From CAYPEK01 sp964409645 (GTDB lineage Bacteria; UBP15; UBA6099), in NCBI GenBank assembly GCA_964409645.1, contig CAYPEK010000012.1, positions 1-62,706 on the forward strand: DNA of 62,706 bases, in the 5' to 3' direction. Made by a program: the position numbers and the translations under genes. The notes under the pieces are model-generated. The model saw only the letters and a list, made by a program, of their open reading frames with translations. It was not told the DNA's origin and did no database searches. Below are positions 44,902 through 53,484 of this stretch, in pieces. Within the stretch, counting starts at the first letter, position 1; each line of letters starts with the position of its first letter.

Positions 44902-46751
44902 CTTCCGTAGATTGTCCTTGTTTCTGTTTTTTCCTTGCCGTTGAGCTTCGCCGTCACGGTTATCTTGTTCTCGCCTTTTTTAATCTCAACTACCGATATG
45001 AATTTTACGCCTTCAGCTTTCGCAGCATTGCCGTTGACCGTGACCTCCGCTCCTTCACGTGCGTATGCGGTCACCTTCACTTTGCTTTTCGGCGTAATCG
45101 AATTGTCGCACGGGTCCGTATCGACAATCAGCAACGGCTCTGCGGCGACCCTTTCAATCTCATCGACAATCTTGTCCCGCTCTGCCTCAAACTGTGTGTA
45201 ATCCCTCGAAACGAACATTAGATAAGGCGTCTTCCGGCCGAGCGGATTCGTGCGTCCATCAGGTGTGATCATCGCATAAGCATGCTCGAACTGCCGCATC
45301 GACGGCTCGTATTCAAGCGCCGCACCGCCCAGCGTGTTGGCGGCCATCCGCAGCCTTTCGCCGAGCTGATAGAACAACTCGTAATCCTCCATGCTCTCGC
45401 GAATAATCTTCAGCCTTATCGACGCCACCGGCCCGTCGTATCCGACTTCAGAGCCCGGATACAGCAGGCTTCCGTCGCCGTTGCCCGCAGGAAACGTTTC
45501 CGTCTTCTTCCAAGGATTGTCGTCCACGCGGCCCCACGTTGTCGTATTCCAGTACAAAACACCCGTCACGCCGTAAAGAAAATTCATCCACGTCAGAGCG
45601 CGCGGCGCCGTTGCCTCTTCATCGATAAAATAATCAGTGCCAACCCATTTCGGCCCGATACATGTGTACCACCAGAACTCTTTCCCGCGATCCATGTCCT
45701 TGCGCAAAGCGCTCATCTTGTTCGAATCGAGCGTAAACGTCAGCGTCGGGCACCACACATCGACGTCAGCCTCCTTCAAGTTAACATTATGGCCTGTTGT
45801 TGCTAATAACTTGATCTTCGGATTATACGAGTGCAGCCACTTCCCTATCTTGTTTATTTCCTGCATTCCTTCAAGCGTCGGCTCATCTACTTCGTAATAG
45901 TACGCCTTCTCGATCCAGCCGGTCGTCCTCAGCCGTTCTGCAATCTGGCGCATCTTGTTTTTGTCCCACGAAAGCGGCGCACGCAGAAAAGTCACCCTCG
46001 GGTCGTCGAGATAATTCGCAGCCTCCTCGCTGAAAAAATCGACCGGGATGTGATACGGCGACAGCCTGTGTTCGACGAGAAACCAATAGTACGCATCCTT
46101 CAGCTTTCTTGCTTCCGGAGTCCCGTCCTTTATCTTGTGCGCATTCATCGGACCGCCGAATCCCAGCCCGAACGCCGTTTTCACATGTGGCATCACCGGC
46201 ACAACAAGATTCCTGACCTCCAATACCACCGGCAGCTCAACCTTTTTCGAGCCCGGCGCTTCCACCGTCACCACGCCGTTATACACACCCGGCTTCACAC
46301 TTTCGCGTACAAACAGGTCGAACCATACCGGCTGCGTGACGCCTGCTTCGAGGTCGAAATCGTGATACGGCGGCAGCGGGTCCGGCCACACTTTCCTCGT
46401 CGCATTTGTTGACGGCTTTTCGATTGTCACTGTCTTGACAAGCAGCAAATTGATATCCGAAGCCGGAATCGTCCCGGCGGAGCCTTTGAAATCACCGATT
46501 TTCACGCTTACATTTTTCACGGCAGACTCAGACCTCACCGCGACCTGAAACGGCGAATACTCGTTCCGCACGGCAATCATCGCGAACTTTACCTTTTCCG
46601 ACGGCGCGCTATCGTCCGGAAAAACTTTCAACGATGCGGAAACGAGCCAAGCGTCGATCCCCGCCGCCGCCGCGCGAACCGGAGCCACCGCGTAAAGAAA
46701 CAAGAATGTTACCGCAGCTATGAGAAACATATTTTTCGTATTCTTTTTCAT
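44898..46751 (-). CDS. Secreted DUF4091 (GH123-like) glycosidase
   Basis: After the signal peptide (NMFLIAAVTFLFLYAVAPV) comes an N-terminal beta region of about 180 residues, then a TIM barrel. It carries the Asp-Glu pair D289-E290 in YYYEVDEPTLEGM, as in GH123 enzymes, which hydrolyse beta-N-acetylgalactosaminides by a substrate-assisted mechanism. ALTWMNFLYGVTGVLYWNTT and the following MEDYELFYQLG are typical of DUF4091. The last 80 residues form an Ig-like domain (VKVTAYAREGAEVTVNGNAA). Whether it is a true GH123 enzyme is uncertain. Length 617 from the chosen ATG. Confidence 0.83.
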   Translation of the reverse strand: MKKNTKNMFLIAAVTFLFLYAVAPVRAAAAGIDAWLVSASLKVFPDDSAPSEKVKFAMIAVRNEYSPFQVAVRSESAVKNVSVKIGDFKGSAGTIPASDINLLLVKTVTIEKPSTNATRKVWPDPLPPYHDFDLEAGVTQPVWFDLFVRESVKPGVYNGVVTVEAPGSKKVELPVVLEVRNLVVPVMPHVKTAFGLGFGGPMNAHKIKDGTPEARKLKDAYYWFLVEHRLSPYHIPVDFFSEEAANYLDDPRVTFLRAPLSWDKNKMRQIAERLRTTGWIEKAYYYEVDEPTLEGMQEINKIGKWLHSYNPKIKLLATTGHNVNLKEADVDVWCPTLTFTLDSNKMSALRKDMDRGKEFWWYTCIGPKWVGTDYFIDEEATAPRALTWMNFLYGVTGVLYWNTTTWGRVDDNPWKKTETFPAGNGDGSLLYPGSEVGYDGPVASIRLKIIRESMEDYELFYQLGERLRMAANTLGGAALEYEPSMRQFEHAYAMITPDGRTNPLGRKTPYLMFVSRDYTQFEAERDKIVDEIERVAAEPLLIVDTDPCDNSITPKSKVKVTAYAREGAEVTVNGNAAKAEGVKFISVVEIKKGENKITVTAKLNGKEKTETRTIYGR

Positions 46752-46819
46752 ACAACACTTCGTCGCCATAAGTTAGCCCGCCTTTCCCAGTCTATAAAAT
46801 TAATGTATTGTCCTAACAT

Positions 46820-46881
46820 CCGGAATTTTCCGGGTCAGTTCTACATTCTATTGTATGATACTCCATTTAGGCTATTATAAT
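46820..46881 (+). promoter_or_regulatory. Palindrome and promoter region of the GH2 gene
   Basis: CCGGAATTTTCCGG (46820-46833) is a 14-base palindrome-like repeat with 6-base arms in the gap between the divergent DUF4091 and GH2 genes. Downstream are TTGTAT (46851-46856) and a perfect TATAAT (46876-46881), 19 bases apart. The repeat could be an operator serving both directions. Confidence 0.4.
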
Positions 46882-46914
46882 TACCATAATTTTTACGAAT
46901 CGAGGTGCGCCGGA

Positions 46915-49900
46915 ATGTCTATCAAATCGAAACATCTTAAGGTCTCTACACGTTTATCGCTTATCGGTTTATTTATTCTGTTTCTTGCCGCCTCCACTTC
47001 TTTCGCTAAAACAGAAGGCGCAAAGCAGGATTGGGAAAACGGCGAGGTCATCGAAATCAACAGACTGCCCATGCACGCCTCCCTGACTCCATATCCCGAT
47101 CGGACATCTGCAATGAAAGACGGCGAAACGCAATCGCCTTTCACAATGTCGCTGAACGGCACATGGAAATTCAACTGGGTGAACAAACCCTCAGTGCGCC
47201 CGAAGGATTTTTACAAGCCGGATTTCGACGTCAGCGGCTGGAAAGACATTATCGTGCCGTCCAACATGGAAATGTTCGGATACGGCAAACCCATCTATAT
47301 AAACGCGAAATATCCATTCCAGCCCGCCGCGCCAAAAGTCACTAACACACCCTTCGACCCGGCTTGGACCGCCTACAAAGACCGCGATCCCGTCGGCTCT
47401 TACAGGCGCACATTTACCGTCCCGCAATCGTGGAAAGGCCGCAACGTCTTCCTAAGATTCGACGGTGTTAATTCCGCATACTACGTCTGGATCAACGGCG
47501 AAAAGGTAGGCTATGCCGAAGACAGCCGCCTTCCCTCGGAGTTCGACATCACTAAATATCTCAAACCCGGCGAAAACATGATTGCCGTCGAGGATTACCG
47601 ATGGAGCGACGGCAGCTACATGGAAGATCAGGATTTCTGGCGCATGAGCGGCATATTCAGAAACGTATCGCTCATCTCTCGCGCGCCTCAATACATTTTC
47701 GACTTCTACGCGCGCCCGGTGCTGGACAGCGAATATCAAAACGCAACCCTCGATCTGAAAGTGAAATTGTATAACACAAGCTCGGCGTCTGCCGGTGTTG
47801 CAGTCGTCGCGGAACTGTTCGGCGCGACGGGAAAACCCGTTTTTAAAGCAATCAAACAAAGCGCCGACATCGCCGCCGCCGGCGCCTCCGAGTTGAAATT
47901 CAGTCAGCAGGTGAAGAATCCGAATAAATGGTCCGCAGAGTCGCCCTATCTCTACAAGCTCGTTCTCACGCTGAAAAGCAAAGACGGGAAAACAATCGAA
48001 TCAATAGCAAAAATGATAGGCTTCAAATCGGTCAAAATAGTAAAAGGCCAGTTGCTCGTCAACGGCAAACCGATCTATGTCAAAGGCGTAAACAGGCACG
48101 AAATCGATCCCGACCTCGGTCAAGTAATGACCACGAAGATGATGGTTAAAGACATTCTCCTGATGAAGCGCGGCAACGTCAACGCGGTGCGGACAAGCCA
48201 CTACCCGAACGTCGAGGAATGGTACGACCTCTGCGACAAATATGGGATTTACGTTCTCGACGAAGCGAACATTGAAGCGCACGGCTACAACAGCGGAGTG
48301 GAACAGCGCATTTCGACCGGCGACGATTTTACAGCCGCTCACATAGCCCGAGTCAGCCGTATGATTGAGCGCGACAAAAACCACGCGTCCATAATTATTT
48401 TCTCTATGGGCAACGAATCGGGCGTCGGTAAGAATTTCGACGCCGCGCGCAAATGGATAAACGATAACTATCCGGAATTCGTCGTCTCTTACGAGCCCGC
48501 CATGAGCAGGCACAGCGATATTTTTAGCCCGATGTACACCAAGCCCCACGAGATGTTGAGCGAGTGGCGAATGTTCGGAAAAAACAGGCCTTTCATTCTT
48601 ATCGAATATGCCCACTCGATGGGAAACAGCACTGGCAACTTCCAGCAATACTGGGATGTGATCGAATCAAACCCGCACTTTCAGGGCGGCTTTATCTGGG
48701 ATTGGGTCGATCAGGGCATTCGAAAGAAAAGCGCCGACGGCAAAGAATTCTGGGCATACGGCGGCGACTTCGGAGACCAGCCGAATGACGGCAATTTCGT
48801 TTGCAACGGCATCATCGCGCCGGACAGAACACCCCACCCCGACTATTTTGAAGTCGAAAAGGTCTATCAGAATATTAAAGTGGAATCTGTAAATCTCGCG
48901 GAAGGCAAGGTACGCGTTCACAATAAAAACTTCTTCGTCGATCTTTCAGGCTACGACATTAAGTGGCAACTCGACGAGAATGGTAAAATGATTCAGTCAG
49001 GCTCACTTCCCAAGCTGAAAACACCGCCACTGAAATCCTCCGACGTGACGATCCCTATAAAAAAGCCTGCGCTCAAACCCGGCGCGGAGTATTTTCTAAA
49101 AGTTTCTTTCGCACTCTCGAAAGACGCAATATGGGCCTCGAAGGGATATGTCGTCGCGTGGGATCAGATGAAAATGCCGTATGAACCACCCGCGGCTGAC
49201 GTTAACATTGCGACAATGCCGCCCGTTTCTCTGAAAGAAACCTCGGATGCTTTCGTCGTCGAGGGGAAATCGTTCAGCGTGTCAGTGAGCAGGAAAACCG
49301 GCGAGATCACTTCCATCGTTTACAACGGTGTGAATTTTGTCGCCTCTCCGCTTACACCGAATTTCTGGCGGCCGCCAACCGACAATGATCGAGGCAATCA
49401 AATGCCTTATAAAAAAGGCATCTGGAAAGACGCTTCAAAGAACCGTAAAGTTGTGTCCGTTGAGGCGCAAAAGATCAACCCTAACGGGATCCGGATTATC
49501 GCCGAGTCAAAGCTTTTCGACGGCGGGACAGATTATCAGAACACAATCACCATATATGGCAACGGCAAAATCGACGTGAGAGCCGATTACAAATCATCCG
49601 GCCGAAACGCGGATGAAAACCTTCCAGACATGCCGCGCTTCGGGATGCAACTCGCGATCCCCGGAGACTATGACAACGTAGAATACTACGGACGCGGCCC
49701 GCAGGAAAATTACTGGGACAGAAACACGGGCACGGCAATCGGTATCTACTCGTCAAAAGTCAAAGACCTTAATTACGACTATGTCGAACCGGGTGAGAAC
49801 GGCAACCGGACGGACGTTCGCTGGGTGACATTCACCGATGCGAAAGGAAACGGAATCCGCGCGACGGGTGAGCCGCAAATATATTTCAGTGCATGGCCAT

Positions 49901-50112
49901 ACAAGATGGAAGAGCTCGAACGAGTCCCGCATCCTTATGAGATGCTGCTGTCAAATGACATCACGGTTAATCTCGATTATCTGCAAATGGGAGTCGGAGG
50001 CGACGACAGTTGGGGTGCTCCCCCACATAATGAGTTCCTGATTTTACCTGACAAGGAATATTCATATTCATTCAAGATCGAGCCTGTATCGGCTGCGATC
50101 AAAAAGAAATAA
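46915..50112 (+). CDS. Exported GH2 beta-galactosidase (LacZ type)
   Basis: A signal peptide (LSLIGLFILFLAASTSFA) exports this 1065-residue enzyme. It has the full LacZ layout: jelly roll (SLNGTWKFNWV, RYRWSDGSYMEDQDFWRMSG-like VEDYRWSDGSYMEDQDFW), Ig domain, TIM barrel and C-terminal Bgal_small domain (PNFWRPPTDND). The acid/base is E501 in SMGNESG and the nucleophile E564 in LIEYAHSMGNS. It would release terminal beta-galactose in the periplasm. I take ATG 46915 with GAGGTG upstream; an earlier in-frame ATG has no ribosome binding site. Confidence 0.96.
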   Translation: MSIKSKHLKVSTRLSLIGLFILFLAASTSFAKTEGAKQDWENGEVIEINRLPMHASLTPYPDRTSAMKDGETQSPFTMSLNGTWKFNWVNKPSVRPKDFYKPDFDVSGWKDIIVPSNMEMFGYGKPIYINAKYPFQPAAPKVTNTPFDPAWTAYKDRDPVGSYRRTFTVPQSWKGRNVFLRFDGVNSAYYVWINGEKVGYAEDSRLPSEFDITKYLKPGENMIAVEDYRWSDGSYMEDQDFWRMSGIFRNVSLISRAPQYIFDFYARPVLDSEYQNATLDLKVKLYNTSSASAGVAVVAELFGATGKPVFKAIKQSADIAAAGASELKFSQQVKNPNKWSAESPYLYKLVLTLKSKDGKTIESIAKMIGFKSVKIVKGQLLVNGKPIYVKGVNRHEIDPDLGQVMTTKMMVKDILLMKRGNVNAVRTSHYPNVEEWYDLCDKYGIYVLDEANIEAHGYNSGVEQRISTGDDFTAAHIARVSRMIERDKNHASIIIFSMGNESGVGKNFDAARKWINDNYPEFVVSYEPAMSRHSDIFSPMYTKPHEMLSEWRMFGKNRPFILIEYAHSMGNSTGNFQQYWDVIESNPHFQGGFIWDWVDQGIRKKSADGKEFWAYGGDFGDQPNDGNFVCNGIIAPDRTPHPDYFEVEKVYQNIKVESVNLAEGKVRVHNKNFFVDLSGYDIKWQLDENGKMIQSGSLPKLKTPPLKSSDVTIPIKKPALKPGAEYFLKVSFALSKDAIWASKGYVVAWDQMKMPYEPPAADVNIATMPPVSLKETSDAFVVEGKSFSVSVSRKTGEITSIVYNGVNFVASPLTPNFWRPPTDNDRGNQMPYKKGIWKDASKNRKVVSVEAQKINPNGIRIIAESKLFDGGTDYQNTITIYGNGKIDVRADYKSSGRNADENLPDMPRFGMQLAIPGDYDNVEYYGRGPQENYWDRNTGTAIGIYSSKVKDLNYDYVEPGENGNRTDVRWVTFTDAKGNGIRATGEPQIYFSAWPYKMEELERVPHPYEMLLSNDITVNLDYLQMGVGGDDSWGAPPHNEFLILPDKEYSYSFKIEPVSAAIKKK

Positions 50113-50129
50113 ACCATCACAGACAAAAA

Positions 50130-50154
50130 GGGCGGCCCATACGGCCGCCCTTTT
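50130..50154. terminator. Bidirectional terminator between GH2 and GH20 genes
   Basis: GGGCGGCC / GGCCGCCC stem with a CATAC loop, AAAAA on the left and TTTT on the right. It lies between the ends of two convergent genes and can stop transcription from both. Confidence 0.92.
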
Positions 50155-50174
50155 AATATTCAGACGCTTTTTAA

Positions 50175-51851
50175 CTATTTCCCGCAGAGCAACGATTCGT
50201 TATCCTTTGGCCTCCGATAATTTACATCGAGAAGCTCCAGTCGCGCGCCGTCTGCTTTAACGCGCGCGAGAAAGTCGTCCCAGTTTTTCAAGTTCTTCTG
50301 CGTCCATCCGACTTCCGCAATCGCCTCCCCGCGCGGGTACGCCATATACTCCGCATATTTAGAATCCTCAACATGTTCCGTCCAGAGATTTCCCTGCGTG
50401 CCGAGTATGTGCTTCGCTTGGTCCGGAGTTAAAACATCTGGAACCGGCTCGATAGAATAAACCTTGCACAACGGCTGCCTTGCGCCTTCAGAGCCACCAA
50501 TTGCACCGTGTTCGTCAACTGGATCTTGGCTGTAATCAAGATAGCAGTTGCTTGTCGGTGTCATAATAACGTCGTGGCCCGACTGCGCGGCCGCTATCCC
50601 GCCGTCCATTCCGCGCCAGCTCATCACCGTAGCGCGCGGCGGAAGTCCGCCCTGCAATATCTCGTCCCAGCCGATTATTTTCTTACCCTTCGCGTTGATG
50701 AATCGTTCCATTCTCTTTATAAAATAACTCTGCAATTCCTCTTCGTCTTTCAGCCCCTCTGCTTTTATTCTCGCCTGACACAACTGGCACTCCTTCCAGC
50801 GCTCTTTCGGCACTTCGTCCCCGCCTATGTGGATGTATTCGCCCGGGAACAACTCCGTCACTTCCGTGATTACGTCCTGCAGGAACTCGAAAGTTTTTTC
50901 CTTCCCCGCGCAATAGACCTCCCTGCTCACGCCCCAGTGCGTCATCACTTTATATTTCTGATCGAGGCAACCAATTCCGGGCACCGACGCCAGCGCAGCC
51001 TGCGAATGTCCCGGCATCTCGATTTCCGGCACCACAGTCACAAATCTCTTCGCCGCATACGCGACTATCTCGCGAATGTCGTCCTGCGTATAGAATCCCG
51101 AATGTGCCGGCCCGGTCGGGCCCATAAACATATCCTTCGATGAACTTTTCGGCCTCTTCGATCCGATCGTCGTCAGCTCAGGATACTTCTTTATCTCAAT
51201 CCGCCAGCCCTGATCCTCGGTCAGATGAAAATGGAATCTGTTCAGCTTGTACCTCGACATCAGGTCGATGTATTTCATAACAAATTCCTTTGGAAAGAAA
51301 TGCCGCCCGGTGTCGAGCATCATCCCGCGCCACGGGAATCTCGGATAATCGATCACCTTCACCGCCGGCGACTTCCATTCGACACCTTCCACCTTCTGCC
51401 TGCTCTCGATCTGTACCGGCAGGAGTTGCCTAAGCGTTTGCACACCATAAAAAACTCCCGCGGGGTCGGTCGCCGTGATCGTCACGACAGACGGCTTCAC
51501 CTCAAGCTCATAACCTTCCGCGCCGAGATCGCTCCGCCCGCCGTCTATTTTCAACACGATCGCGTTCTTATAATCAGCCTTCTTGTCGAACGCTTCGACT
51601 TTCAGCGACACCCCAAGAGGCGCACCGATCAAATCCGCGAGATAGTCACCCACCGGCGCAGCATCCTTATCCACCACAATCTTCACGTCTGCGGCCAGCG
51701 TGAATGAGCCTTCTCCCGCAACAACACTCACCGGCTTAGGAATAATATTGAAACTCCCTTCACAAAAAGCCGTCCTGCATGTCGCCGCCATAATAATCAC
51801 CATGGAAAAAAGCGAGAATACCGTTGCGCTCAGATAACCTTTTCCCGTCAT
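50175..51851 (-). CDS. Exported GH20 beta-N-acetylhexosaminidase
   Basis: The 558-residue protein starts with a signal peptide (TVFSLFSMVIIMAATC) and the GH20b domain (FNIIPKPVSVVAGEGSFTL). The catalytic barrel has MLDTGRHFFPKEFVMKYID, FHFHLTEDQGWRIEIKKYP and the catalytic pair D345-E346 in YIHIGGDEVPKERW, which polarises the substrate acetamido group. It would remove terminal beta-GlcNAc or beta-GalNAc. The ATG is chosen for its AAGGAAGG site. It lies downstream of the terminator of the PLP enzyme gene, so it has its own transcript. Confidence 0.96.
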   Translation of the reverse strand: MTGKGYLSATVFSLFSMVIIMAATCRTAFCEGSFNIIPKPVSVVAGEGSFTLAADVKIVVDKDAAPVGDYLADLIGAPLGVSLKVEAFDKKADYKNAIVLKIDGGRSDLGAEGYELEVKPSVVTITATDPAGVFYGVQTLRQLLPVQIESRQKVEGVEWKSPAVKVIDYPRFPWRGMMLDTGRHFFPKEFVMKYIDLMSRYKLNRFHFHLTEDQGWRIEIKKYPELTTIGSKRPKSSSKDMFMGPTGPAHSGFYTQDDIREIVAYAAKRFVTVVPEIEMPGHSQAALASVPGIGCLDQKYKVMTHWGVSREVYCAGKEKTFEFLQDVITEVTELFPGEYIHIGGDEVPKERWKECQLCQARIKAEGLKDEEELQSYFIKRMERFINAKGKKIIGWDEILQGGLPPRATVMSWRGMDGGIAAAQSGHDVIMTPTSNCYLDYSQDPVDEHGAIGGSEGARQPLCKVYSIEPVPDVLTPDQAKHILGTQGNLWTEHVEDSKYAEYMAYPRGEAIAEVGWTQKNLKNWDDFLARVKADGARLELLDVNYRRPKDNESLLCGK

Positions 51852-51894
51852 ATTCCATTCCTTCCTTTTCCGAATGCGGACACTGCACCCGCTA

Positions 51895-51934
51895 TAAAAA
51901 AGGCCGGGTAACAATCACACATTCACCCGGCCTT
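51895..51934 (-). terminator. Rho-independent terminator after the PLP decarboxylase
   Basis: On the minus strand an AAGGCCGGGT / ACCCGGCCTT stem (10 bp, 15-base loop) is followed by six T residues. It separates the S1P-lyase-like gene from the hexosaminidase gene. Confidence 0.9.
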
Positions 51935-51958
51935 CTCGTTCCCTTTTTCTTATTTCTA

Positions 51959-53410
51959 TCAGCCGGCCTTGTGCATATTATTGATGAACATCGTCAGGAT
52001 AAACTCCGAAAGATCGAAAGGCAGCGATTCGAGAATCATGTTGACTTCCTCCATTCGCTCGGGAGCCGAATCGCCCGTCACACCCGCCATCTGTAACATT
52101 CCCTCCATTGCAGATTCATCGATCTTCGATACATCCAGTCCGGCGAGCATCGCGCTGAAATCCGGCCTCTTCGCCGCCGGCTTATCTTCCTTTAGCAGAT
52201 CGGCAACTGTTTTCTTCAAATCCTCGAGCAAATCCGCCGCCTGTTTCACCGTCAGATAACTCATCGAAATATGAATGTTCGACTTCGAGTTGCCGCGCGC
52301 GAACTGCGGTTGCAAATACCAACCGCCGCGCAACTTCATCTCGTCCGCCAGCTTGTACACATTCAATTTGTCCGTCGTCGATATGAACGAGAACATGCAC
52401 ATATCGGGCTTTCCGTTGACTTTCAGCCCCTCGATCCCGTTGATTCCGTCCACCAGCAGCTTCGTCGCGTCCATAACTTCCTTCACTATCTTCATGTAGC
52501 CTTCGTTCCCAAGATAGTGCAGGATCGCCCACGCGCCCGCCATCGGCCCGCCTGTTTTGCTGCTGCTCGCTACCGGATTCACTATCGTGTATCCCGGCCA
52601 CCTCGAGCACGCGAATATCTGATATTTTCTCAGCGACTTGTCCTTGTAGAGAATCAACGACGCATTTTTCGCGGCGTATCCGTACTTATGCAGGTCCACC
52701 GATATCGACGTCACACCCGGAACGGTGAAATCGAAATCGGGAAGTTTCATCCCGAGTTTCCTCATGAACGAAAGGTGAATCCCGCCAACGCAGCCATCCA
52801 CATGTAACAAAACATTCTTTTCAAGCGCGACCTTTCCCAACTCGACAATCGGGTCGATAACACCATGCGCGTAACTCGGCGCCGAGCCGACGATCAGAAC
52901 CGTATTCTCGTTGATCGCCGCCTTCATCGCCTCAACGTCCGCCACGAACGTCTCGTCCATAACCGGCACCACAACCGCCTTCACGTCCAGATAGTGCGCC
53001 GCCTTGAAAAACGCCGCGTGCGCCGTGTGCGGAATAATCATCTCCGGCTCTTTTATCTGCGGCTTCAGCGCCCGCGCGCGGTTGCGCGCCGTCAGCACCG
53101 CCATCATGATGCTCTCCGTGCCGCCGGACGTGAAGTTCCCGACCACCTTATCGTCACCGCGAAGCAGATCGGCCATCATGCCTACAAGCTCCGTCTCCAG
53201 CTTAAGCACACTAGGATAAGCCGTTGGGTCAAGCCCGTTCTCCGTCAGGTACATCGTATAAGCCTTGTTTATGATGTCCATCGCATCGTCTCCGGGATGA
53301 TACACATACCCCATCACCTTCCCGGTCCGCCAGTCCAGATCCTTCTGCTTGTACGATTCCAGCGTCTTAAGGATCTCTTCCTTCGCCATTCCCTTGTCCG
53401 GTATTCTCAT
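51959..53410 (-). CDS. Sphingosine-1-phosphate-lyase-like PLP enzyme
   Basis: The 483-residue protein matches fold-type I PLP lyases of the S1P lyase group: NFTSGGTESIMMAVL, TAHAAFFKAAHYLDV, GSAPSYAHGVIDPIVELG, HVDGCVGGIHLSF, and the Schiff-base lysine K242 in SVDLHKYGYAAKNASL. S1P lyase splits sphingosine 1-phosphate into phosphoethanolamine and a fatty aldehyde; glutamate and aromatic decarboxylases share the fold. SGGTES and HKYGYA favour the S1P lyase branch. No membrane anchor is seen, as in bacterial homologues. A 70-residue C-terminal extension is unusual. GGAGG lies 11 bases before the ATG. Confidence 0.88.
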   Translation of the reverse strand: MRIPDKGMAKEEILKTLESYKQKDLDWRTGKVMGYVYHPGDDAMDIINKAYTMYLTENGLDPTAYPSVLKLETELVGMMADLLRGDDKVVGNFTSGGTESIMMAVLTARNRARALKPQIKEPEMIIPHTAHAAFFKAAHYLDVKAVVVPVMDETFVADVEAMKAAINENTVLIVGSAPSYAHGVIDPIVELGKVALEKNVLLHVDGCVGGIHLSFMRKLGMKLPDFDFTVPGVTSISVDLHKYGYAAKNASLILYKDKSLRKYQIFACSRWPGYTIVNPVASSSKTGGPMAGAWAILHYLGNEGYMKIVKEVMDATKLLVDGINGIEGLKVNGKPDMCMFSFISTTDKLNVYKLADEMKLRGGWYLQPQFARGNSKSNIHISMSYLTVKQAADLLEDLKKTVADLLKEDKPAAKRPDFSAMLAGLDVSKIDESAMEGMLQMAGVTGDSAPERMEEVNMILESLPFDLSEFILTMFINNMHKAG

Positions 53411-53484
53411 TTCTCGGCGCCTCCAACCTTTTCTCTTTAAATATATTCCCGACGAGTCACCCCGCCGGCCGTCATACCCACATA

